From contig PUQB01000859.1 of NCBI GenBank assembly GCA_003024785.1, forward strand, positions 21,319-85,318: 64,000 nucleotides of DNA. Reading direction: 5' to 3'. The DNA comes from Selaginella tamariscina (taxonomy: Eukaryota > Streptophyta > Lycopodiopsida > Selaginellales > Selaginellaceae). The position numbers were made by a program, and so were the translations under genes. This document shows positions 54,628-64,000 of this stretch, piece by piece (positions within the stretch are counted from its first letter, which is position 1; each line of letters starts with the position of its first letter). A model generated the notes under the pieces. It was not told the origin of the DNA and ran no database searches. It saw only the letters and a list, made by a program, of their open reading frames with translations.

Positions 54628-54803
54628 TGTTACAGAACCCATGTTTATTCATCTCATGACCGACTTAAAAAACTAAGCCCCTTCTTCTACCCAGTCTCAG
54701 TCCCCAATTAGAATGTGGAGAGATCATCTACCTCTCCCCTGCAGACGTGGTGGAGCCACGTGGAAGAGCCATGTTAGAGGGAGTCCACGATGTCCCTCCA
54801 ACA
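54628..54803 (-). repeat. 5' LTR of copia F
   Basis: Identical by eye to 50245-50420; the PBS adjoins at 54627. Confidence 0.96.
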
Positions 54804-55060
54804 GGGAGTAACATACTAGAGAGGCTGGAGAGGCTGATCTAATGCAATGACTCTCTCTGGAATTGGTCAGGCTGATAACATGTCTCTTTCAATGGCTGAG
54901 TCAGCCTTTTTGTTTGTCTTGTCTAGAGGGTGAGTGTTTTGTCCTATGCTTTCCAATATGTGGCTGGGATGATAGTAGTTTGAGCTAATATGTGGTGGGC
55001 TATGGCTGAAAAGCAATGTGAACTGGTAGGGATGTGGGGTGTGGGTGTGGGTATGGGTTG
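54804..55060. other. Short stretch between copia F and copia G
   Basis: No gene seen. It starts with the right copy of the GGGAG duplication and holds a GTGGGGTGTGGGTGTGGG run near 55035. Confidence 0.5.
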
Positions 55061-55240
55061 TGAAACAAAAACAAACCAAGAAGCAGTCATAGAGTAACTA
55101 GCAACCTCACAACTTTCATATTCAAAATGAATGTTTATATACACTAGTTTGGACTGTCCCAAGTATCACGGCTCTTGAGCTCCACATTCTTTCACAATTA
55201 GAATCTAATTGTGTAATCTCAACTACCTAATCTATTAACA
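55061..55240 (-). repeat. 3' LTR of copia G
   Basis: TGAAACAAAAACAAACC to CTATTAACA, 180 bp, adjoining the polypurine tract. Confidence 0.85.
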
Positions 55241-55404
55241 CTCCCCCTCAAGCGAGGACTTCGAGTTGGTGTCTGAGCTTGAAAAACAGCTTCTCTCCCA
55301 ATGCTTTGGTGAAGTTGTTTGGTCATAGGAACATACTCTAGAATTATCTTGCCATCCTTGGCCTTCTCATGTATGAAGTGGTGTTGAATCTCAATGTGCT
55401 TTGT

Positions 55405-58270
55405 TCAAGTGTGGAAGACTAGATTCTTGGTCATCTTGATCATACTTTGGTTGTTGTAGAAAAGCTGTGTTGGTTGAATCTTCTCTTGTTTGAGTTCTGA
55501 AAGCATGCGGCATAACCAAATGACTTCCCTTATGCAAGACCTTGCAACAATGTATTCAGCTTCCGCACTGGAGAGTGCGATTGTCGCTTGGCATTTGCTT
55601 CCCCTTGCTCCATTAAGCAAATAGCACATGCATGTAGTTGAGTGTCGTGAGTCAGGATCTCCCACCCAATCTGCATCATTGTAAGCTTGTAGTTTTATGG
55701 ATGAAGTTGAGCTCTGCTAGTAAGTGAGATCGAAGGAGATGGTTTCGCACAAATAGTGTAAGACACGTTTGGTGGCTATCCAATGTTGAATGGTCAGTTG
55801 GCAGTTGTATCAAGTAGACTAGTTGCAAATGATATGTTTGGTCGGGTTGAATTTGCAACATACAGGAGAGTTTGCCTATGAGTGATTGATATTGTGAGGG
55901 GTTTGGAAACGGTTCTTCATCATCCATTGCCAACTTGCATTTTGTGACCATCGAAGTCAGAGAAGGTTTGCAATTTTGCATGTTGAATTCTTCGAGTAGC
56001 TTCTTCATTTCTTGAACCTGCATTAGCTTCATGGTTCCACAAGTGCAATCACGAGAAACTTCCATTCCATGAAGTTTAAAGATGGGTCCAAGGTCCTTCA
56101 TTTGCGTACCTGGTGTGTAGAAATGCCTTGGAAATGTTGAGTAGTTGCAAGTGGTTGCTGACCATCAAGCAACCATCTACACAAACAACGATGATGACAA
56201 AGTTACTTTGCTACTCCTTGATGTAGAGAATTCAGCTTGGTGAAGCCCTGGGAGTGTAGGAAAAAGTCGATACAATCATACCATTCCCTTGGTGTCTACT
56301 TAAGGCCATATATGACCTTTTGTACACCAACTCCTCACCTACAACACTGAACACTTCAAATCTTGGTGGCTGCTGCATGTAAAGCTTCTTGTGTAGTGGG
56401 GCATTTAGGAAAGCAGTGTTCGCGTCTAGGTGGTGCACTTTGAGGTTCAATTGTGCAGTGAATGCAAGGAGTGCTCATATACTTGTCACTTTGATGATCA
56501 GGGAGGAAGTCTATATGAAGTGAACTTTCAATACTTGTGCAAAGCCTTTTGCTATGTACCTAGCTTTATAACATATGACTTTTAGTATGAGTTGAAGACA
56601 TGTTTTAAACCCACTTTCCTCCTTTAACTTCATGGGTTGACTGACGAGGGACAAGATGGAATGTATCATTCTCTTTGTGTGATTGTAGCTCCTCCTACAT
56701 CGCCTTCTCTCACATGGCTGCTTCAGTTCCATGCATGATCTATTAAAAGGAAGTTGGATTTGTGTTTACCTCAATGTAAAACACTTGTTTTAGTTTGGGT
56801 GGCCGTGTCAAATGACCCTCTGCATTTCTTTTGAGACCATTTGAAGATTTTGGATGAGATGTTGGACCTCTCAAGGTATCTGCTTAGTTACTAGTAGAAC
56901 GCCAAACAAAGAGTTCCCACTATCAAGCATCTGTTGAGAGTTGGATGCCACATGCTCTTGAAGTCATGGAGGTGGTGTTTCTATTGCTAAGTGGTGCTCG
57001 TCGTTTAAAAAGTTGGCTCGTTTGTAAGGTCAAATATAGGAGAAGGGACTTTTGTTGGCTGAGTGTCATCTTCATTTTTTACTGACCACATTCAGTTTTT
57101 TGTTCCCAAGGTAGAGTAGTTAGCACGACTGTTTGTTATTGCCACTCTTTATATAGCTTGGCCTCATTGAAGATCATGTCACTACTCACAATCACCTTCA
57201 TCTTGGTTGGTTTGAGAAGGTGATAACCTTTTGTCTCTGGTTCATAACCGATTAGAAGCATCATTTGGCTGCGGGGCCCGAGCTTCTTGAGATTTTTACT
57301 AAATGTGATACAAATGCTAAGGCACCAAAACGATGTAGATGACCCATGTTCTGACGCTGGCTGGTCCACATCTTTGCAAGATTTTCCCCGGGTTGTTGAG
57401 TGCTCTAGGAGGTTTTGTATGTGAACTGTAGCTCAAGCAGCTTCTATCCAACAGTACTTGATGACTCCATGAAGCAACACTTGGTGTTCAATATGGTTCT
57501 GTTATTTCTCTCAGCAACTCCATTTTGTTGAGGATTGTAGGGACAGGTCCTCTGGTGAGTGATCTCATGTTCCACAAGAAACATCTCCACCTTCCTTTCT
57601 ATGTATTCACCTTTGGAATTAGAACACAACTTTTTTACCTTCCTTCCCATGGCTGTTTCTATGTAGCTGATGGTAGTGCTTGTGGGACTTTAGACTTATA
57701 ATACAAGTTGCCGCACCTAAGAACATGTAGGACAATTTGACCTTTCAGACTTGAGTTTGCATTGATTTTGGAGAATGTAACATCTAGCCCCTAACTATTA
57801 ATTTTGCTAACAAGCGTCTCCTTTTCCAAGCACCTCAAGCTTTGTCCCATTCACTATTCTCACACTATTCTTAGTGGCTGGGAGAACCTACTGAAAGTGT
57901 TCTTGAGTCTTTATTAGGCGTCTCTCACACCCTAAATCGAAGTTAGTTTGGCAGCTAATCTTTTTGAGTTCTTGCTTACACCTTCAGCATGTTCTTCTCT
58001 TCTTTTGTTTCAACTGAGTTGGTGCTTACACTTGAGTTGATATTGAACTACTCAAACCACTTGACAACATGACAGTTGTTTTTGTAGTTTTAAGTTGTTC
58101 ACATGCAAAACATTGGTTTCCTCTTCGACCTCTATGGGCAAAGTTGCCGTGCTAAACATTAGCAAAGGGTGGCCTATGTGTGGGTATTTCTTGGTTTTGC
58201 TATTGTAGCCAAATGTCCTTGTCCCCTCCGCAAGGGTGTCCTTGTCCACGAGCAACAAATTGGGCTTCAT
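55405..58270 (-). pseudogene. Copia G pol fragments
   Basis: RNase H (55665-55405: GDPDSRHSTTCM, ALSSAEAEYIVARSCIREVIWLCRML); reverse transcriptase end (56101-55676: MKDLGPIFKLHGMEVSRD); reverse transcriptase middle (56450-56232: VHHLDANTAFLNAPLHKKLYMQQPPRFE); start (56732-56511: YKARYIAKGFAQVLKVHF); integrase tail (57369-57136: LGPRSQMMLLIGYEPETKGYHLL); integrase core (57650-57444: SKGEYIERKVEMFL, QQNGVAERNNRTIL); and protease-side pieces (58270-58052). Numerous stops and shifts. Confidence 0.8.
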
Positions 58271-59314
58271 CAGTTGTTGATTTGTTAGTGACTGCGGCTA
58301 CAAGAATAGAATAATTATTTTTAGACATTAACTTTTGATTTAGACATGGTTTTATTTATAAATAGTAAATTTAATTTGTAATAAAAATATATATATACTA
58401 ATACTTGATATAATGAATAAATTAGAAAGGTATTCATAAAATTAAAAAATATAAGATTAAATTTAAATATTTAATTTAATTTAAAATTATTATATAAATT
58501 GGTTTAAAATTTAAATTTAAATCATCATGATTTATTTAATTATTTAAACCATGGTCTAAATTAAAATTGTCAATCCATGTTTTCAGGATTCCTTTGAAGA
58601 GCCTTTTGATAGTGAGTTCAAAATGAAGAATGTCCATGGCTCTTTAGAATGGAGAATTGGCATTGTGAATGATTGCGGTGATAGTTTTCAACACTGGATC
58701 AGAAATAGCTGCACGAAGTGAGCACTTTCCTTGACTAGTGTAAAACTGAGTCATTCCCTCTAAAATGGTGAAGTTTTCTTGGAGTGTGTAAATGAGTTTG
58801 TCAAATTGTTGCTTGCATGGAACCATACATTGTTGATTTGAGACTTTATCACATTCATTTTTGTGATGGTCAGATTTTCCGAAGCGCTCCATCAAATACC
58901 ACCATATTCCTCACTATTCATTGTTCTTACCTCCAGGCGGATTCAACTAACTTGGAGTGAAGGATTCTACTACCTTCCCTTCTCTTAGTGTCAAGGTTGT
59001 TATTCTCTGCACACTCCCACATTGGTTGACAAGAACTTACTACTCCAAAGTTCCTTCAACTGTTGTTGCTACACTAATTGTTCCACTCGTACCCGCTGAT
59101 ACAACTACATCCCATAGCTTCTCATGCTTGAACACTTTTGTCACGTTGTCAACCCAAGTGATGAACCCTCTTGATGCATCAAATGTGGAAGAGTCCCCTA
59201 CAGCAGGATCATTGTGACTTTGCTAGTCAAGGTCATCTTGAGGCCAAGAAAAAAAGAACTAGAGATAAAAGACGGTGGAGTCTTTGAGATGTCAGCTCAA
59301 ATGCTTTGATATTA

Positions 59315-59577
59315 TAAAACAAAAAGAAACTAAGAAGTAATCATAAAGTAATGGCAACCTCACAATTTTCATATTCAAAACAATGTTTATATACATTGAT
59401 TTGGATTATCCTTGAGTGTCACGGCAACAAATGTTTATATACATTGGTTTGGATTATTCTTGTTATCACTGCAACAAATGTTTATACACATTGGTTTGGA
59501 TTATCTGAGTATGACAGCTCTCAAGCTCCAGGTTCTTTTATGATTGGAATACGATTGTGTCCATGATCTTTTCAACA
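59315..59577 (-). repeat. 5' LTR of copia G with internal triplication
   Basis: About 263 bp. Longer than its partner because a ~48-bp unit containing ATGTTTATATACATTG occurs three times (near 59383, 59428, 59476). The right end is inferred from CA and the flanking duplication. Confidence 0.75.
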
Positions 59578-59639
59578 GGTTCTACTGGTAAATGTTGTTG
59601 TATGGTTTGCTGTTGGGTAGTGGAAGCATTAGAGAATCT

Positions 59640-59768
59640 GTGGGCTGCGTGTTCATTGACACACGCACTAGCAAATTGTTTCACAACGAAGTTCTGTTCA
59701 TCCTTGTTACCATTTTGAAAGCATTGCAAATCAACGACTGGGATTTCATCATTGCCGATCTCCTCCAA
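59640..59768 (-). pseudogene. Inverted N-terminal fragment of a 2-oxoglutarate oxygenase
   Basis: On the - strand, from 59768, the frame reads MEEIGNDEIPVVDLQCFQNG, then KDEQNFVVKQFASAC. This matches the first-exon region of the oxygenase relic at 60847 (EIPIVDLKCF, SKDEQI, KQVAAAC). The match stops after about 40 codons, some 60 bp before the edge of copia G. It is a truncated paralog in the opposite orientation. Confidence 0.7.
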
Positions 59769-59779
59769 TTTTATAAAAC

Positions 59780-60846
59780 TTTACGTCTTAAACTCTATTT
59801 ATTAAAATTAGATTATAAAGTTAATTTAAACACGATATACACAAATGAAAAATAAGATAGAATAAGGAGCACACAAATTGAGACCAAGATAGAACAAGAC
59901 AAACCATTTACTCATTTTTTAATTATTTATTAAAGTCAAATTTGTAAGTATTTGAAAATTTCCAGATATGAAATCTCTGGGCCATTCTTAAATCATTAAT
60001 TATTATTAATTATTAAATTGTCAGAAATCTTAGGATCCCTTAAAAGATATTTATAATTCACTATTTATCTTTCTTAATTTTGAAAAGTCGAATGTCTCGA
60101 TCCTTCAAGAAAATTTCTTAAAATTGTTATATAAGTAAAAAATTATATAAAATTTGGTGTGAATGATTTTTTCTTAAAATTTAAATTTATATTGAGCTAT
60201 ATTATGTTCCAGAAGTATTTAATTTCATTTTAGTTTTTTAAAATGTATTTTATGCTATGTTTCGGACTTATAAATCAATTCATCTAACCATATAGGTTTA
60301 ACCATAAATCATAAACCTTAAGCATTCAATCTTAATTAACCTTATTAAAGCCTGAATTAACCTTCCATCTAATATCCATAATAATTTGAAATTTGTTAAT
60401 TTATTTTCCCAGACTTTTAAGTTTTAAATTTGTAAACTTGATGTGCAATCAATTTTAGTTTTAAATGTGCATTGTAGGTTATTACTCTCACATAAGGAAA
60501 AAATTGTAGTTTAAATTATTAAGTTTGAGCTTAAGAATAAAATATAGATTAGAATATTAAATCATATTTATTAAAAAAGAAAATAATAAGAGAAACTAGT
60601 CAAACATAAAATCAATCGTAACTTATGTTAAATTGAAATACTTTGATTTTTCCGAGTTAAAATATTTATATACGAGAAAATCAATTCTAAAGATATATTA
60701 AAATATATACGTTACGTGAGTAATAAATGTGTAATAAAATAGTGTTTATTGTATGATCTTTAAAATATTTAAAGCATAAAATATTTTAAAGTATTCTATT
60801 TAACGAGTCACGACAAACGCACACACGGGCTAGGTACTTGGAGGAC
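59780..60846. other. AT-rich intergenic sequence
   Basis: Very AT-rich, no gene, no repeat pair recognised. It separates the two inverted oxygenase pieces. Confidence 0.5.
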
Positions 60847-62210
60847 ATGGAGGGATTGGGAGCAAAGGCGTTGGCAGATTCCGGCTCGAGAAATGTCCCA
60901 CAAAGCTATATGCCCGGAGGAAGCGTTTCTGCAACCGGATAATTCCAGCGATGAAATCCCAATCGTTGATTTGAAATGCTTCAAAGCAAATGGTAGCAAA
61001 GATGAACAAATTCTGTTGTAAACAAGTGGCTGCCGCATGTGAAACCTTCGGATTCTTCCAGTTTGTATGTGTACATATAATTTCATATATATATATTTTT
61101 GTTCAGATTATAAACCATGGGGTGGACAAAAGATATAATAAACAGATTCTTCGAGGCTACTTTAGAGTTTTTCAATCTTACATCAGAAGAGAAGCAGAAG
61201 TATTATGTGAGTGATAAATGGAAGCAGTATTAGATGATCCATATGGTCTGTTTAGCTATGGTGTTACCTTCAAGGGAGCATACTCAAGTATTAATGATTG
61301 GCGTGATTGGATAAAAATAGAGTGTTCTCTTGCTAAGAAATATGGCGCATTTTCCAGATAACCCACCTTCATTCAAGTAAGCTCTCTTGTTGACATTATG
61401 TAGAAGCTCACATTTTATTTGATGTAGGGAAGCAGCTATTGAGTACGAAGACGCAATTTATGCATTACACACGCTCTTACTCGGTATACATGATGATAAA
61501 TACTTAATAAATAATTTTAAAAAAACTTAACCAAAGTAATTTTCTATAATTATCACACTAACTCTTTATTATATATTTCATAATTATATAAAATTAGAAG
61601 ATCAATTTCACTTATATAAATTTTAATAATTTTTCGTATGGAATTAATATCGGGGACTGGGGCTGGAAGAGAATACTTAAGAAATGCATTTGGGGATTTA
61701 CCCAAACTATATGGTGGTAAACTATTATCCTCCATGTCCGAATCCAGAAGTTGTGGCTGGCATAAGCTTCTTCATTCAGACCCTTTAGGCTTGACTGTGC
61801 TTGTCAGAAGATGATGTCTCTGGTCTTGAAGTTAGACAAGGAGACATTGGGTTTCTGTCAGCCTAACCAGACGCTCTTGTAATTTAACTTGGGAGACATG
61901 ATACAGGTGTGTTTTGTGCGTGTGTGTGTGGGGTGTACGCATGTGTATATACTTTTGACTTGCAGATAATGAGCAATGGGAAATACAAGAGTGCTGAACA
62001 CAGGGCGCGAGCAAACGGTGACAAGATGCGACTGTCAATTGCAAACTTTATTGGCCCATCAGCAACATCAACGGTGGAGCCAATAGCGACGCTGGTTAAC
62101 GGTGATATCCACTGCGTTACAAATCATCCACTTGTTTCGAGTACCTGCAGCACTTTTTTACTCTCAAACTTGCTGGAAAGTCTAGCCTCGATTTCGTTTC
62201 TATAGCATGA
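60847..62210 (+). pseudogene. 2-oxoglutarate/Fe(II)-dependent oxygenase, frame-broken
   Basis: Five exon-like blocks: 60847-61064 (MEGLGAKALADSGSRNVPQS, DEIPIVDLKCF, ACETFGFFQ), 61107-61376 (INHGVDK, FFEATLEFFNLTSEEKQKYY, GPDNPPSFK-type end), 61428-61483 (YEDAIYALHTLLL), about 61640-61906 (NYYPPCPNPE, iron-binding HSD in LLHSDPLGLTVL, VSGLEVRQGD) and 61966-62210 (MSNGKYKSAEHRA with the third iron-ligand His, MRLSIANF giving the R-x-S motif for 2-oxoglutarate, EYLQHFFTLKLAGKSSL). The first two introns are 42 and 51 nt. Family reaction: oxidation of a small molecule such as a gibberellin or flavonoid with decarboxylation of 2-oxoglutarate. All catalytic residues are present, but at least six frame changes or stops occur, so it is a pseudogene unless many bases are miscalled. 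Confidence 0.85.
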
Positions 62211-64000
62211 TCTTGGTAGGAAATGCACTGTGAATAATAAACCAGATCGGTCGTATAAAACGCTGAGATCTGTGTGTGTGTATTGCTACATATGTTCTTA
62301 AAGTCAGAAGATATATTCAGTCCATGTACGAAAACAAGCTTAAGGTTATATAACCACAGTTTATCAATGTAAATTTCTGCATTCAAAACTATATAAATAC
62401 CATGAACTATATGAGTTTCTAGTGTGTGTAAATATAATAATATATATATTATATATATTAATGTTTATGTATCTATTTTCTTCTGTGGGGAAGTTCTTCT
62501 TTATGGCCAAGAATTCCTGGCCAGAGTACATATTCTAATAGAAGTTTGTTCCGTGTGGGTAAGGTTTCTTTAAGAGTACCCGACCAGTTACTCTAACAGT
62601 GTTTGTATTTATGTATACATATACAAATTTAGAATATCCAAAGATTATTCTAATGATATAAAATAAGCTTAAAAAGATTCAAGCACATGCTGCCACTATT
62701 TCTATTGGGTCCGATATATAACTGAAGTCTGATCTGAGGACAAGAGTGTATATATATTAAGATGAATTTGTTTAAGAGTTTATTTTGCATTCTAAATGAC
62801 TCATTACAGTTGGTTGTGTGTTTAATTGTGTATTTCTCTATGTGATTAATTGTAAACTTAATAAGATTATTTATACCCTTTACTTATGATATTTAATTAT
62901 AAAGGAACACTTTAATAAATTATAACTTGTTAAAATATTTGTTTTAATTAAGTACTTCATCAAAATTAACCTTTAAAATGCATATAATTTGATTGAGATG
63001 TCGATATCCTGTTTGTCTTACCTTAAGCCAATAAAAGGTTAATTGGTGTTTATAAGAGTGCTCACGGATGCTATTAATGATAAGTTTGAATATAACTATT
63101 TAGAGTTTCTAAGGTACATCTTGCATTAAAGAATTTCCTTGGAGTGAAAAATGTGTTGAATTGATAAGCTTTGTATTTAATACGAATGTATAGTCTTTTC
63201 TTAGTGTTATTAATTTATATTGCAATTCATCAATGATTATTTTAAGATTTATTATTGCTCATCAAATTTAAATAAAGAGTCAAGCCATTTCTATGAGTGC
63301 CTAAAGTATATTTTATATTTTTAAGTTTTGAATATTTTACTCACTTGTCTAAATCTTAATAATTTTTATTTTATTGTTTTAAGTCAAGAATCTAAAGTTT
63401 CACCTTAAAAAGCTAAAATGAATTTACATTTTTGGGCATTTAAGGGTGTTTAGAGAATGGAAAGCATCTTTGTTAAATTAAAAAAAAAATTATCAATTGC
63501 AAAGTCCATGCATTAACCCAATACAAATTTGTGTAACTTCGTATAATTAAATATATTTATTACAATCAATTTTATTTCATAAATAAATAAAATGTTTAAG
63601 ATTTATATATTCATTTTTTCTCTCATCATTTTCTAATAGATTAAATGTAAAGGGTCTTGTCATAAATATTTCTTTTCATATTAAAATCATTAAATTTCTT
63701 GTTTTTCCATCATTTACTTGTTAGAAATTTATTTTTTTCTAATTGATATATAAAAGTCTTATTTTCTTTTTTATTAAAAATCTTGAACAAGTTTAATAAA
63801 TATTTAAATCCATTTTAATTATACAAATAGTACATCATATATTATTATATTATGTAGCATAATGCATTATTATCATGTTTATATTGTTAAATATATCATA
63901 TACACTTAGCCTTTAATATTAATATTAATGTATGAATCAACATTGTCATTTTAACTTTTTTGAAAGTTGGTATATCTCAATTTTAAAACTATCAAGTTTA
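62211..64000. other. AT-rich sequence without recognised features
   Basis: No gene, no LTR pair and no tandem array beyond short (AT)n near 62440-62460. The right edge of the window is reached. Confidence 0.5.

Larger units (their letters stand above)
50245..54803 (-). mobile_element. Copia F: young-looking Ty1-copia element
   Basis: 4.56 kb on the - strand. The two 176-bp LTRs (50245-50420 and 54628-54803) appear identical by eye, and a perfect target duplication GGGAG flanks them (50240-50244 and 54804-54808). The PBS on the - strand is TGGTATCGGAGG (54616-54627), one base off the initiator-tRNA complement over its first ten. The purine tract GAGTGGAG next to the 3' LTR is half of a perfect 8-bp inverted repeat (50421-50437). 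All copia domains are present in order, but pol is split by about six single-base frame changes and one in-frame TGA. Confidence 0.96.
55061..59577 (-). mobile_element. Copia G: old, decayed Ty1-copia element
   Basis: - strand element with 3' LTR 55061-55240 and 5' LTR about 59315-59577. The flanks are GGTTG (55056-55060) and GGTTC (59578-59582), a duplication with one mismatch. The purine tract is GAGGGGGAG next to the 3' LTR, and a decayed initiator-tRNA PBS (GCTTTGATATTA on the + strand) adjoins the 5' LTR. RNase H, reverse transcriptase, integrase and gag fragments lie in order from left to right, all broken. About 310 bp of very AT-rich sequence (58300-58610) interrupts its gag region. 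Confidence 0.85.

Noticed and set aside
1-64000. tRNA, rRNA or known small-RNA genes
   Set aside because: No cloverleaf with A and B boxes or rRNA-like segment was recognised by eye. A tRNAscan or Infernal run would be needed to exclude divergent ones.

Overview
This window looks like nuclear DNA of a land plant. The gene content is an 8-cysteine lipid-transfer-like protein, a leucine-rich-repeat-type receptor kinase fragment, an FMN-dependent glycolate-oxidase-like enzyme, phytocyanins and a 2-oxoglutarate/Fe(II) oxygenase. All spliced genes have very short introns (about 42-127 nt), most of which carry GT/CA runs. Short introns would fit a compact-genome lineage such as Selaginella, but the species is inference only. 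Roughly two thirds of the window is LTR retrotransposon, much of it nested.

Layout. 1-8.8 kb: a decayed + strand Ty1-copia element (copia-1) split by a - strand Ty3-gypsy chromovirus (A, 2199-7861). 9.0-16.0 kb: a gene island with an unrecognised charged two-domain protein (+), an 8-cysteine LTP-like gene (+), a truncated receptor-kinase relic (-), and a ten-exon glycolate-oxidase-like gene with an N-terminal signal peptide (-). 16224-20202: copia E (-), with LTRs of only about 100 bp, a perfect TSD and an initiator-tRNA PBS. 20.2-48.9 kb: a phytocyanin array. Three related phytocyanin copies (P1, P2, P3) are separated by two copies of a segment that contains a degenerate + strand gypsy element (D1, D2) and an AT-rich spacer. 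D1 is split by chromovirus C (-, 26002-37776), which is itself split by chromovirus B (+, 28006-34220). 49-60 kb: unrecognised sequence, copia F (-, 50245-54803, LTRs that look identical) and a decayed copia G (-, 55061-59577). 59.6-62.2 kb: two fragments of a 2-oxoglutarate oxygenase, one short and inverted, one nearly full length but frame-broken. 62.2-64.0 kb: AT-rich, no gene seen.

Order of events read from nesting: D inserted near a phytocyanin; the segment was tandemly duplicated; C inserted into D1 only; B inserted into C. A, B and C are one chromovirus family (gag with zinc knuckle, protease, YLDD reverse transcriptase, RNase H, HHCC/DDE integrase, C-terminal chromodomain).

Most notable signal: next to the 5' LTR of these chromoviruses, where a tRNA primer-binding site is expected, there is instead a 12-13 nt sequence perfectly complementary to an LTR sequence about 31 nt downstream of the TATA box, the predicted 5' end of the RNA. 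That is the arrangement of self-primed (Tf1-type) reverse transcription. Many single-base frame breaks occur, even in the element with identical LTRs, so part of the apparent pseudogenisation could be residual assembly indels.
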